Shown: piece by piece, positions 42,014-50,411 of the stretch
Position numbering within the stretch: the stretch's first letter is position 1
Layout of the letters: each line of letters opens with the position of its first letter
Assembly: GCA_046292445.1 (NCBI GenBank)
Contig: JBKBQT010000002.1
Coordinates: 141,152 to 205,151, forward strand
Direction: 5' to 3'
DNA from: CALIZF01 sp046292445
Lineage (GTDB): Bacteria > Pseudomonadota > Alphaproteobacteria > Rhodobacterales > Rhodobacteraceae
DNA: 64,000 nt
The notes under the pieces: generated by a model
What the model saw: the letters and a program-made list of their open reading frames with translations, nothing else
Database searches by the model: none
Told to the model about the DNA's origin: nothing
Position numbers and translations under genes: made by a program

Positions 42014-42487
42014 TCACAGCCGGTGATAAGGCCCGCCGCCGAGGATCGTCGCCGCCCGGTAGAGCTGTTCGGCGATCATCACCCGCACGAGCCGGTGCGG
42101 CCAGACCATCGGCCCGAGCGAAAGCACCAGATCGGCCCGGTCGCGCAACGCCGGGTCGAGCCCGTCCGCGCCACCGATCAGGAACGCAGCATCGCCCGCC
42201 CCGTCGTCCCGCCAGCGCGCCAGCACCGCGGCAAGATCGGGCGACGAGAGCGGGCGGCCGCGTTCGTCCAGCGCGGCGATGCGCGCCCCCTGCGGCACCG
42301 CCCGTGCCAGCAGCGCGCCCTCGGCCGCCATCCCGCCGCCGCGCCGGACCTCGACCGCGACCTCGCTCAGCGGGCCGACGCCGAGGGGCCGGCCAGTGCG
42401 GTCGAGCCGCGCGGCATAATCGTCGATCAGCGCCCGTTCGGGCTCTCGCGCACCGATGCGGCCGACGGCAACCAGATGCAGCCGCAT
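42014..42487 (-). CDS. rlmH: 23S rRNA (pseudouridine1915-N3)-methyltransferase
   Basis: The 157-residue SPOUT methyltransferase starts MRLHLVAVGRIGAREPERAL and has DERGRPLSSPDLAAVLARWR, FLIGGADGLDPALRDRADLV and LSLGPMVWPHRLVRVMIAEQ followed by LYRA, the knot region of RlmH. It modifies pseudouridine 1915 in helix 69 of 23S rRNA on whole ribosomes. It follows rsfS by 30 bp, the common alphaproteobacterial pair. Confidence 0.96.
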   Translation of the reverse strand: MRLHLVAVGRIGAREPERALIDDYAARLDRTGRPLGVGPLSEVAVEVRRGGGMAAEGALLARAVPQGARIAALDERGRPLSSPDLAAVLARWRDDGAGDAAFLIGGADGLDPALRDRADLVLSLGPMVWPHRLVRVMIAEQLYRAATILGGGPYHRL

Positions 42488-42517
42488 CCCGCCCGCACCT
42501 GTTCCGCCCGGCCCCGG

Positions 42518-42895
42518 TCAGGCCCGGACGGCCATCCGGGTGCCGGCGGGCAGCCACATCTTCTCGAGCTGATAGAACTCGCGCACCTCGGGGCGAAAGA
42601 CATGCACGATCACGTCGCCCGCGTCGATCAGCACCCAGTCGCCGGTTTCCTTGCCCTCGACCTTGCACAGGATGCCGAACTCATCCTTGAGCCGCTCGGT
42701 CAGCTTTTCCGAGATCGCGGCGACCTGACGGCTCGACCGGCCGCTGGCAATCACCATGTGATCGGCCATCTCGGACCGGCCGCGCAGGTCGATCGGCACG
42801 ACATCCTCGGCCTTGTCGTCGTCAAGCGATGTCAGAATGCTGGCAAGGAGCGTGCTGCTGGCCGCATCGCCGGCGTCGGCGGGCGCGTCCATCAT
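42518..42895 (-). CDS. rsfS: Ribosome silencing factor RsfS
   Basis: A protein of about 125 residues with the RsfS core: ASILTSLDDDKAEDVVPIDL, GRSEMADHMVIASGRSSRQV and GDWVLIDAGDVIVHVFRPEV followed by REFYQLEKMW. It binds L14 and keeps the ribosomal subunits apart when nutrients are short. ATG 42895 is used, since the frame further up has only a TTG. It is the first gene of rsfS-rlmH. Confidence 0.95.
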   Translation of the reverse strand: MMDAPADAGDAASSTLLASILTSLDDDKAEDVVPIDLRGRSEMADHMVIASGRSSRQVAAISEKLTERLKDEFGILCKVEGKETGDWVLIDAGDVIVHVFRPEVREFYQLEKMWLPAGTRMAVRA

Positions 42896-43276
42896 GGGCG
42901 CCCGCAGGGCGGCCGACGCCAAGCCGGCCGTGAAATCAATGGACAGGACATCGTCCCCCTTCGTTGCGCGCCGACCGCCCCGGCGCCGGGCATGATCAAA
43001 TGATAGCAGGATCGGCCCGGCATCTCAACCACGGCGGGATGCGCCCCCATGCTTGTCACATGCGCGGATCGCGCGTATCACGGCGCGCATGAGTTGTCCC
43101 GTGCCGCGCCAGAGCCTCGACGCCAGAACGGCCGCCGGTCCGTCCGCCGTCACGCTGGATGACCGCACCCGCCTGCCGTGGCGTTTTCACGGCGCGCGCC
43201 GGTCGGTCCGTGCGCAGGGCTGAGGGCAGCCCCGCCGCCATCCGCCCTTTCCACATCCGTGATCCGTGAGACCGCC
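42896..43276. other. Intergenic region between divergent rsfS and leuC
   Basis: These 381 bp must hold the promoters of both rsfS-rlmH and the leu operon. A short open frame at about 43158 is not rich in leucine codons, so a classical leu attenuator peptide is not supported. The stretch GGGCT-GAGGGC-AGCCC near 43217 can form a small hairpin before leuC. No clear -35/-10 pair could be chosen. Confidence 0.5.
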
Positions 43277-44695
43277 ATGACCGCACCCCGCACGCTCTAC
43301 GACAAGATCTGGGACGACCACGTCGTGCACCAGGACGCCGACGGCACCGCCCTGATCTATATCGACCGGCACCTCGTGCATGAGGTCACCAGCCCGCAGG
43401 CTTTCGAGGGCCTGCGGCTCGCGGGGCGCAGCGTGCGCGCCCCCGACAAGACGATCGCGGTGCCCGATCACAACGTGCCGACGACGGCGGGCCGCGACCT
43501 GCATATCGACAACGCCGAGAGCCGCCTGCAAGTTGAGGTGCTCGACCGCAACGCCCGCGACTTCGGGGTGCACTACTATCCCGTCAGCGACATCCGCCAG
43601 GGCATCGTGCATATCGTCGGGCCGGAACAGGGCTGGACGCTCCCGGGGATGACGGTGGTCTGCGGCGACAGCCACACCGCCACCCATGGCGCTTTCGGGG
43701 CGCTCGCCCACGGGATCGGCACGTCGGAGGTGGAACATGTGCTCGCCACCCAGACGCTGATCGCGCGCAAGTCGAAGAACATGAAGGTCGAGATCACCGG
43801 CCGGCTTCGCCCCGGCGTGACGGCCAAGGACATCACCCTGTCGGTGATCGGCGCGACCGGCACGGCCGGCGGGACGGGCCATGTCATCGAATATTGCGGC
43901 GAAGCGATCCGGGCCCTGTCCATGGAAGGGCGGATGACGGTCTGCAACATGGCGATCGAGGGCGGCGCGCGGGCGGGCCTGATCGCGCCGGACGAGACGA
44001 CCTTTGCCTATGTCATGGGCCGCCCGCATGCCCCCAAGGGCGCCAAGTGGGAGGCCGCGCTGGCCTACTGGAAGACGCTGCACAGCGACGAGGGCGCGCA
44101 TTTCGACAAGGTGGTGACGCTCGCGGCCGAGGATATCGCGCCGGTCGTCACCTGGGGCACCTCGCCCGAGGATGTGCTGCCGATCACCGGCATCGTGCCC
44201 GACCCCGAGAGCTTTGCCGGCGGCAAGGCGGATGCGGCGCGGCGGAGCCTCGAGTACATGGGCCTGACGCCCGGCACGCGGCTCACCGACATCCCGATCG
44301 ATGCGGTGTTCATCGGGTCCTGCACCAACGGGCGGATCGAGGATCTGCGGGCGGCGGCCGCCGTGCTGAAGGGCCGCCGCCTTGCACCCGGCGTGCGCGG
44401 CATGGTCGTCCCCGGCTCGGGCCTCGTGCGGCTTCAGGCCGAGGAGGAGGGGCTGGCGCAGATCTTCATCGATGCCGGGCTGGAATGGCGTCTGGCCGGA
44501 TGCTCGATGTGCCTCGGGATGAACCCCGACCAGCTCGCCCCGGGCGAGCGCTGTGCGGCCACATCCAACCGCAACTTCGAGGGGCGGCAGGGCCGCGGCG
44601 GGCGCACGCATCTGATGTCGCCGGCGATGGCGGCTGCGGCGGGGGTTGCCGGGCGGCTCGCGGATGTGCGGGATATGGCGGTCGGGGCAGGCTGA
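43277..44695 (+). CDS. leuC: 3-isopropylmalate dehydratase large subunit
   Basis: The 472-residue aconitase-family enzyme has TLYDKIWDDHVVHQDADGTA at the start, CGDSHTATHGAFGALAHGIG, the three Fe-S ligand cysteines (FIGSCTNGRIEDLRAA and AGCSMCLGMNPDQL), and the C-terminal ATSNRNFEGRQGRGGRTHLM. With LeuD it isomerises isopropylmalate in leucine synthesis. The stop codon shares a base with the following ATPase gene (TGATG), so leuC and the small subunit gene leuD are separated by a two-gene insertion. Confidence 0.97.
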   Translation: MTAPRTLYDKIWDDHVVHQDADGTALIYIDRHLVHEVTSPQAFEGLRLAGRSVRAPDKTIAVPDHNVPTTAGRDLHIDNAESRLQVEVLDRNARDFGVHYYPVSDIRQGIVHIVGPEQGWTLPGMTVVCGDSHTATHGAFGALAHGIGTSEVEHVLATQTLIARKSKNMKVEITGRLRPGVTAKDITLSVIGATGTAGGTGHVIEYCGEAIRALSMEGRMTVCNMAIEGGARAGLIAPDETTFAYVMGRPHAPKGAKWEAALAYWKTLHSDEGAHFDKVVTLAAEDIAPVVTWGTSPEDVLPITGIVPDPESFAGGKADAARRSLEYMGLTPGTRLTDIPIDAVFIGSCTNGRIEDLRAAAAVLKGRRLAPGVRGMVVPGSGLVRLQAEEEGLAQIFIDAGLEWRLAGCSMCLGMNPDQLAPGERCAATSNRNFEGRQGRGGRTHLMSPAMAAAAGVAGRLADVRDMAVGAG

Positions 44696-45906
44696 TGCGC
44701 ATTCAGTCGATCAGGGTAAAGAACTTCAAGGCGTTGCGCGATGTCGAGATCCGCGACCTTCCGGGGTTCGTCGTGTTCGTCGGGGCCAACGGCACCGGCA
44801 AATCTACCCTGATCGACGTGTTCAGCTTCCTGCGCGATTGCCTCAAGGACAACGCCCGCGCTGCCTTTGACCGGCGCGGAGGGTTCCATCAGGTGCGGTC
44901 GCGCGGAACAAACGAGGGCGACACGGTTCTGATCGAACTCAAGATCGACCTGGACTTCAGGACCGAAGAGAAACGTCGGCTTGTCACCTATGCGGTCGAA
45001 TTCGCGGCGGACGGCCCGAAGGTGGTGGTCGAACGGGAAATCCTGAGCTGGAAGCGCGGAAGCTATGGCGCGCCGTTCCACTTCATCGACTTCCAGCGTG
45101 GCCAGGGCGTGGCGATTGCCGAAAGTTTCGATGCCTTCCATGCAGAGGTAAAGGATGCCGACCTCAAACGCGAGGACCAGGCGCTCGACCGCCCCGATCT
45201 CCTGGCGTTGAAGGGGCTAGGGCAGTTCCGCCGCTTCGATGCGGCGAGCCAGTTGCGCGACCTGATCGAGAACTGGACGGTCAGCGATTTTCACATCACC
45301 GAGGCCCGCCGCGAACCGGACGCGGCCCCCGCCGAACATCTGTCGGCGTCGGGCGACAATCTCGCGCTTTATGCGCAGTATCTTCAGGAATATCATCCCG
45401 ACACCTACGCTTCGATTGTCCGGGCGATGGCCGAGCGGGTTCCGGGGATCGGCGATGTCATCGCCGAGCCCACTGGCGACGGGCGGGTGCTGCTGAGGTT
45501 CCGTGACCGCAGCTTTGCCGACGGCTTCATCGCCCGCCTTGTGTCGGACGGCACGATCAAGATGTTCGCCTATCTTGCGCTGCTGCATGATCCCAACCCG
45601 CATCCGCTGCTGTGCATCGAGGAGCCCGAGAACCAGCTTTACCCCAGCCTGATGGGGGTTCTGTCCGAGGAATTCTCGGCCTATGCGGATCGGCGCAGGG
45701 GCCAGGCCCAGGTGTTTGTGACGACCCATTCGCCGGATTTCCTGAATGCCGTGCCGCTTGAGTCCATTTACTGGCTGAACAAGAAAGACGGATACACCAC
45801 GGTCACAAGGGCAGCAGACGACCGCCAACTCGTCGATTTCGTCCTCAATGGCGACAAGCCCGGCTGGCTGTGGCGGCAGGGCCTGTTCACGGGTGCCAAT
45901 CCCTGA
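44695..45906 (+). CDS. AAA family ATPase (AAA_21/OLD-like), first gene of a cassette inside the leu operon
   Basis: This 403-residue ABC-type ATPase of the RecF/OLD/SMC class starts MRIQSIRVKNFKALRDVEIR. It has Walker A GANGTGKS (30-37), an ABC-signature-like LVSDGT (282-287), Walker B LLCIEEPENQ (305-314) and the switch His in VFVTTHSPDF (His345). The middle is a helical insertion. ATG overlaps the leuC stop (TGATG), and its own stop overlaps the DUF4276 gene in the same way. ATPases of this class with a TOPRIM or nuclease partner form phage-defence systems (for example PARIS, Septu, Gabija-like OLD systems). Defence function here is an inference from the partner and architecture. Confidence 0.85.
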   Translation: MRIQSIRVKNFKALRDVEIRDLPGFVVFVGANGTGKSTLIDVFSFLRDCLKDNARAAFDRRGGFHQVRSRGTNEGDTVLIELKIDLDFRTEEKRRLVTYAVEFAADGPKVVVEREILSWKRGSYGAPFHFIDFQRGQGVAIAESFDAFHAEVKDADLKREDQALDRPDLLALKGLGQFRRFDAASQLRDLIENWTVSDFHITEARREPDAAPAEHLSASGDNLALYAQYLQEYHPDTYASIVRAMAERVPGIGDVIAEPTGDGRVLLRFRDRSFADGFIARLVSDGTIKMFAYLALLHDPNPHPLLCIEEPENQLYPSLMGVLSEEFSAYADRRRGQAQVFVTTHSPDFLNAVPLESIYWLNKKDGYTTVTRAADDRQLVDFVLNGDKPGWLWRQGLFTGANP

Positions 45907-46451
45907 TGCTGGTGATCCTTACCGAGGAAGAGTCGATGGAGGTCACGTTAAGCGCGCTTCTGCCGCGACTGGGGGTGACGGCCTTTCAGATCGTCACCTT
46001 CCGGGGTGTCGGCGACCTGGAGGCGTCGCTGGCCCGGCGGCTCAGGGGGTGGCGTGACCCGAATGCACGCTTCCTCATCCTTCGCGACAACGATAACGGC
46101 GATTGCTGGAACAGAAAACAGCGGCTCCTTGCGCACGTGGCGGCATCCGGCTGCACCAGACCCGTCAAGATCCGCATCGTGATGCAAGAGCTGGAGGCGT
46201 GGTTCCTTGGCGATCCGCAAGCCCTTGTCGAGGCCGGTTTGTTGCGAGTTCGGCAGCGCCCCGCCTTCTTGCGGTCGCCCGAAGCCGAGGCGCAGCCGGA
46301 GCAACGCCTGCGCAGCCTTGATCCCGGTTATCGCAAGATCGGCGGCGCGCATCGCATCGCACCCTATCTCGATCCGTCCCGGAACACGGCCCCCAGTTTT
46401 CTTGCCACAATCGCTGCGATCCGCCACATGGTGGATGCAAACGGAGAGTGA
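45906..46451 (+). CDS. DUF4276 family protein with TOPRIM-like acidic motifs, partner of the AAA ATPase
   Basis: The protein has 181 residues and starts inside the ATPase stop codon (TGATG). It opens MLVILTEEESMEVTLSALLP, where acidic residues (Glu7-9, Glu12) lie after a beta strand, then shows FLILRDNDNGDCWNRK with a D-x-D pair (Asp61, Asp63), and QELEAWFLGDPQALVEAGL. An early Glu followed by DxD is the layout of TOPRIM nuclease/topoisomerase domains, and DUF4276 proteins regularly accompany AAA_21 ATPases. Likely the effector of the pair: a nuclease or RNase. The nuclease idea is inferred, not proven by the motifs. leuD begins three bases after its stop codon. Confidence 0.78.
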   Translation: MLVILTEEESMEVTLSALLPRLGVTAFQIVTFRGVGDLEASLARRLRGWRDPNARFLILRDNDNGDCWNRKQRLLAHVAASGCTRPVKIRIVMQELEAWFLGDPQALVEAGLLRVRQRPAFLRSPEAEAQPEQRLRSLDPGYRKIGGAHRIAPYLDPSRNTAPSFLATIAAIRHMVDANGE

Positions 46452-46454
46452 TCC

Positions 46455-47060
46455 ATGACCCCCTTCACCACGCTGACCGGCATCGCGGCGCCCATGCCGC
46501 TGGTCAATATCGACACCGACATGATCATCCCCAAGCAATACCTCAAGACGATCCAGCGGACCGGCCTCGGGCGCGCGCTGTTCGACGAGATGCGGTATTT
46601 TCCCGACGGGACCGAAAATCCCGACTTCGTGCTGAACCAGCCCGCGTGGCGCAACGCCGAGATCCTCGTGGCCGGCGAGAACTTCGGCTGCGGGTCGAGC
46701 CGCGAGCATGCGCCCTGGGCGCTCCTTGATTTCGGCATCCGCTGCGTGATCGCGCCGAGTTTCGCCGACATCTTTCACGGCAACTGCTTCAAGAACGGCA
46801 TCCTGCCGGTCGTGCTGCCGCAGGACGCGGTCGATCATCTGATGGATGACGCGCGCAAGGGTGCCAACGCCCGCATCACCGTCGATCTTGCGGCGCAGAC
46901 GGTGACGGCCGCCGATGGCACCGCCTTTGCCTTCGAGATCGATCCCTTCCGCAAGCACTGCCTGCTCAATGGCCTCGACGACATCGGGCTGACGCTGGAA
47001 AAGGCCGCGGCGATCGACGCCTATGAGGCGCGGGCGGCGGCTTCCCGGCCCTGGGCCTGA
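46455..47060 (+). CDS. leuD: 3-isopropylmalate dehydratase small subunit
   Basis: This 201-residue swivelling subunit has VNIDTDMIIPKQYLKTIQRT, GLGRALFDEMRYFPDGTENP, LVAGENFGCGSSREHAPWAL and SFADIFHGNCFKNGILPVVL. It works with LeuC. It follows the DUF4276 gene by only three bases, with its GGAGAG site inside the end of that gene, so leuD expression depends on transcription and probably translation through the cassette. Confidence 0.97.
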   Translation: MTPFTTLTGIAAPMPLVNIDTDMIIPKQYLKTIQRTGLGRALFDEMRYFPDGTENPDFVLNQPAWRNAEILVAGENFGCGSSREHAPWALLDFGIRCVIAPSFADIFHGNCFKNGILPVVLPQDAVDHLMDDARKGANARITVDLAAQTVTAADGTAFAFEIDPFRKHCLLNGLDDIGLTLEKAAAIDAYEARAAASRPWA

Positions 47061-47334
47061 CGCCCCACCGCTGACGGGTCGCCGCCCGCGGCCTGTCCCC
47101 GGGGAAGCCTGCACCCCGGCCTGCCGCGGTTGCCATGCAATTGATGCAATCTGGCGACACATCTTCCCGGAAATCGCCCGATTGGCGGTGCCTTCTGTTC
47201 GCGACATTGCCGGGCGAGCGGAAAGCAGGCAGAAATTGGGCAAGATAAAGGCAATCCGCCACAAAGTGCGGAAGATGGCAGGAACAGGCGGGGCGGCGCG
47301 CTGGGCGGCCGGTCGCGGGCAGGAGTCTGACGGG

Positions 47335-48174
47335 GTGATCGCGCGGATAGCGGGCGCAGTGCTGCGCGCATTTCTGGTCGTGGTGATGGTGGCGACACCG
47401 GCGCTGATCCTGCCGGTGGTCGGGTCGGATGCCAAACAGGCGATCTCGCTCGTCGCCCTGTTCCTTGCGGCCTTCGTGCTCGTCGAATATGCATCGACCT
47501 ATCCGGGGCTGGTGGAATTCCGCCATGCGCCGCCGTTCAACCGTCTGCGGTTCGGATCGCTCTGGTGCACGGTCGCCGTGGTCTCGCTGCTGGTGCGCGG
47601 GGCGAGCGAGCCTTCGGCGATGACGGCGGCGGTCGAGGCAGTTGGCGCGGCCGTGGGGGCCGCGATCGACTTTTCCTATTCCCCCGTCCGGCTGGTGATC
47701 CTCCTGCTGCCGGCCGATGCGCCGCCGGCCGAGGTTTTCGTGCTGCGCGCCGCGGCGGGGTTGGCCTACCTGATCTCGCTGGTCACGCTGGGGATGTTCG
47801 TCGTGCTGACGCGGGCCGGGCTGTGGCCGGGGCCGGGTGTGGCGTTCAACGTCTGGGTGAACCTTCCGACTTTCGACCCCACGGCCGGCGGCGATGTGGT
47901 CTACCGGCTGGAGCGCGACGCGCGCGTTAACATTGCGTTAGGGTTTCTGCTGCCATTCCTTGCCCCGGCGGCGTTCAAGGCGGCATCGACGGGGTTCATC
48001 CCGCTGACGCTCGACAACCCGCAGATGCTGATCTGGACGATGGCGGTATGGTCCTTCCTTCCGGCGTCACTGTTCATGCGCGGGATCGCGATGGGGCGGA
48101 TCGCGGACATGATCCGCGACACGCGCGCGCGGGCCGAGGCGGCTGCGCTCGACGGGCGGTTGCAGCCGGCCTGA
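47335..48174 (+). CDS. Conserved membrane protein of unknown function
   Basis: A protein of about 279 residues with some seven hydrophobic segments (AVLRAFLVVVMVATPALILP, AISLVALFLAAFVLVEYAST, FVLRAAAGLAYLISLVTLGM, ALGFLLPFLAPAAFKAASTG). GTG 47335 is chosen behind AGGAG; the frame is open further upstream but without a better start. It recurs between leuD and leuB genes in rhodobacters as far as I recall, but I cannot name a family. The 47061-47334 stretch before it has no recognised gene or terminator. Confidence 0.72.
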   Translation: MIARIAGAVLRAFLVVVMVATPALILPVVGSDAKQAISLVALFLAAFVLVEYASTYPGLVEFRHAPPFNRLRFGSLWCTVAVVSLLVRGASEPSAMTAAVEAVGAAVGAAIDFSYSPVRLVILLLPADAPPAEVFVLRAAAGLAYLISLVTLGMFVVLTRAGLWPGPGVAFNVWVNLPTFDPTAGGDVVYRLERDARVNIALGFLLPFLAPAAFKAASTGFIPLTLDNPQMLIWTMAVWSFLPASLFMRGIAMGRIADMIRDTRARAEAAALDGRLQPA

Positions 48175-49247
48175 TCTCCGCCCTTGCCGCGCCGGCCGCG
48201 GCCGATCCCGTCCGCGTGGCGACATGGACTGCGGCGCTGACCCGCGCCGGGCCGGGGCTGCTCTTGCGCGATATCCTCAAGGGCGATGCGCAGGTGACGG
48301 CGGCGGTCACGGTGATCGCGTCGGCGGCGCCGGATGTCCTGCTGCTCACCGGGTTCGATCATGATCTCGACGGGGTGGCGCTGGCCGCCCTTGCCGAACG
48401 GCTCGGCGCGGCGGGACTCGCCTATCCGCATCGTTTCGCGCCGCCGGGCAACCGCGGCATGCCCTCGGGCGCCGATCTCGACAGAAACGGGCGCATCGGC
48501 GGGCCAGGCGATGCGCAGGGTTGGGGTCGGTTCGCCGGGGCGGGGGGCATGGCTGTGCTGTCGCGCTGGCCCATCGGGCCGGGGGTGCGGGATTTCGGCG
48601 GCTTTCTGTGGCGCGATCTGCCGGGGGCCGAGGACCCGGGTGCGGTTCTGGATGCCGGGGCGCTGGCGGTGCAGCGGCTTCATGCCTCGGGCGCGTGGGA
48701 GGTGCCGGTGATGCTGCCGGGGGGCGCGGCGCTGCGCATCCTTGCCTTTCACGCAACACCGCCGGTGTTCGACGGGCCGGAGGACCGGAACGGCCGCCGC
48801 AACCGGGACGAGGCGGCATTCTGGCTGCGGCTGATCGGGGGCGATCTGGCCGTCCCGCCGCCCGAGCCGCCCTTCGTGCTGATGGGCAACGCCAACCTTG
48901 ACCCCGAGGATGGCGAGGGGCGGCGCGATGCCCTGCGCGCACTGCTCGCCCATCCGGGGCTGACCGATCCGGCGCCGGCGAGTGCGGGCGGGGCCGCGGC
49001 GGCGGCGCAAGGTGGGGCGAACCGCCTTCACCGGGGCGACCCGGCCCGCGACACGGCCGATTTCCGCGACGACCCCGGCCCCGGCAACCTGCGGGTGGAT
49101 TACGTGCTGCCCTCGGCCGGTCTGGCGGTTGCGGGCAGCGGCGTGATCTGGCCGCTGCCGGACGATCCCTTCGCCGAAGCGGTCGCGGCGGCGTCGCGGC
49201 ACCGGCTGGTCTGGGTGGATATCGTGGTGCCCGAGGGCGCGCCTTGA
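48048..49247 (+). CDS. Endonuclease/exonuclease/phosphatase family protein, exported
   Basis: Similar to EEP-fold proteins of Rhodobacteraceae: PDVLLLTGFDHDLDGVALAA, GMAVLSRWPIGPGVRDFGGF, RILAFHATPPVFDGPEDRNG, FVLMGNANLDPEDGEGRRDA and NLRVDYVLPSAGLAVAGSG (the last two correspond to the GDxN and DxHxx blocks). An apparent signal peptide, VAAGLISALAAPAAA, starts near 48160. The only ATG, GTG or TTG upstream of it in frame is ATG 48048, well inside the previous gene, so the real start may be CTG 48172 or another rare codon. Substrate unknown; a periplasmic nuclease or phosphatase is likely. Confidence 0.75.
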   Translation: MVLPSGVTVHARDRDGADRGHDPRHARAGRGGCARRAVAAGLISALAAPAAADPVRVATWTAALTRAGPGLLLRDILKGDAQVTAAVTVIASAAPDVLLLTGFDHDLDGVALAALAERLGAAGLAYPHRFAPPGNRGMPSGADLDRNGRIGGPGDAQGWGRFAGAGGMAVLSRWPIGPGVRDFGGFLWRDLPGAEDPGAVLDAGALAVQRLHASGAWEVPVMLPGGAALRILAFHATPPVFDGPEDRNGRRNRDEAAFWLRLIGGDLAVPPPEPPFVLMGNANLDPEDGEGRRDALRALLAHPGLTDPAPASAGGAAAAAQGGANRLHRGDPARDTADFRDDPGPGNLRVDYVLPSAGLAVAGSGVIWPLPDDPFAEAVAAASRHRLVWVDIVVPEGAP

Positions 49248-49301
49248 CCCTGCGCGGGGCACGGGCTAGGCGCGGGCAACCCCTGCGGACCGGAGGACAC
49301 C

Positions 49302-50408
49302 ATGCCCAACCCATCGCTTCTCATCCTCGCCGGCGACGGCATCGGACCCGAGGTCATGGCCGAGGTGAAGAAGATCATCGCCTGGATGGGCGCGCGGCGC
49401 GGCATCACCTTCGATCTGTCCGAGGATCTGGTGGGCGGCTCTGCCTGGGATGCGCATGGCACGCCGCTGACGGATGCGACGATGGCACGGGCACAGGCGG
49501 TGGATGCAGTGCTGCTGGGCGCCGTGGGCGGGCCGAAATATGACAGCCTGCCCTTCGCCGACAAGCCCGAGCGGGGCCTTCTGCGCCTGCGCAAGGAGAT
49601 GGACCTCTACGCCAACCTGCGCCCCGCCCAGTGCTTCGATGCGCTGGCCGATTTCAGCTCGCTGAAGAAGGAGGTCGTCGCCGGCCTCGACATCATGATC
49701 ATCCGCGAGTTGACCAGCGGGGTCTATTTCGGCGAGCCGCGCGGCATCTTCACCGAAGGCAACGAGCGGGTGGGGATCAACACGCAGCGCTATACGGAAT
49801 CCGAGATCGCGCGCGTGGCCCGCGCGGCCTTCGATCTGGCGCGCAAGCGGTCGGGCAAGGTCTGTTCCATGGAAAAGGCCAATGTCATGGAATCGGGCGT
49901 GCTCTGGCGCGAGGTGGTGACCGAGGTGCATGCCCGCGAATACCCCGACGTCGCCCTGTCACACATGTATGCCGATGCCGGGGCGATGCAGCTGACGCGC
50001 TGGCCCAAGCAGTTCGACGTCATCGTGACCGACAACCTGTTCGGCGACCTTTTGTCGGACCTTGCGGCGATGCTGACCGGCAGCCTCGGCATGCTGCCCT
50101 CGGCCAGCCTCGGCGCGCCGATGGCGAACGGGCGGCCCAAGGCGCTCTACGAGCCCGTGCACGGATCGGCCCCGGATATCGCCGGGCAGGGCAAGGCCAA
50201 CCCGATCGCCTGCATCCTGAGCTTCGCCATGGCGCTGCGCTATTCGTTCGACATGGGCGACGAGGCGGCGCGGGTGGAACGGGCGATCGAGACCGTGCTG
50301 GCGAGCGGCCTGCGGACGGCCGACCTCATGGGTCCGGCGGGCGGCGTGCCGGTGAGCACCGCCGCCATGGGCGATGCGGTGGTCGCGGCGCTCGACGCGA
50401 GCCTCTGA
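49302..50408 (+). CDS. leuB: 3-isopropylmalate dehydrogenase
   Basis: The 368-residue enzyme starts PSLLILAGDGIGPEVMAEVK and has LLRLRKEMDLYANLRPAQCF, IIRELTSGVYFGEPRG, KVCSMEKANVMESGVLWREV, DVIVTDNLFGDLLSDLAAML and YEPVHGSAPDIAGQGKANPI, all conserved in LeuB. It oxidises and decarboxylates 3-isopropylmalate. CGGAGGACACC precedes ATG 49302. It completes the leu gene set after two genes that appear unrelated to leucine. Confidence 0.98.
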   Translation: MPNPSLLILAGDGIGPEVMAEVKKIIAWMGARRGITFDLSEDLVGGSAWDAHGTPLTDATMARAQAVDAVLLGAVGGPKYDSLPFADKPERGLLRLRKEMDLYANLRPAQCFDALADFSSLKKEVVAGLDIMIIRELTSGVYFGEPRGIFTEGNERVGINTQRYTESEIARVARAAFDLARKRSGKVCSMEKANVMESGVLWREVVTEVHAREYPDVALSHMYADAGAMQLTRWPKQFDVIVTDNLFGDLLSDLAAMLTGSLGMLPSASLGAPMANGRPKALYEPVHGSAPDIAGQGKANPIACILSFAMALRYSFDMGDEAARVERAIETVLASGLRTADLMGPAGGVPVSTAAMGDAVVAALDASL

Positions 50409-50411
50409 CGC

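Noticed and set aside
43158..43260. Leader peptide and attenuator for leuC
   Set aside because: The short frame starting near 43158 has no run of leucine codons and no clear competing hairpins.
44695..46451. Calling the pair PARIS (AriA/AriB)
   Set aside because: The small partner resembles DUF4276, not the DUF4435 of AriB, and no additional anti-phage marker is present.
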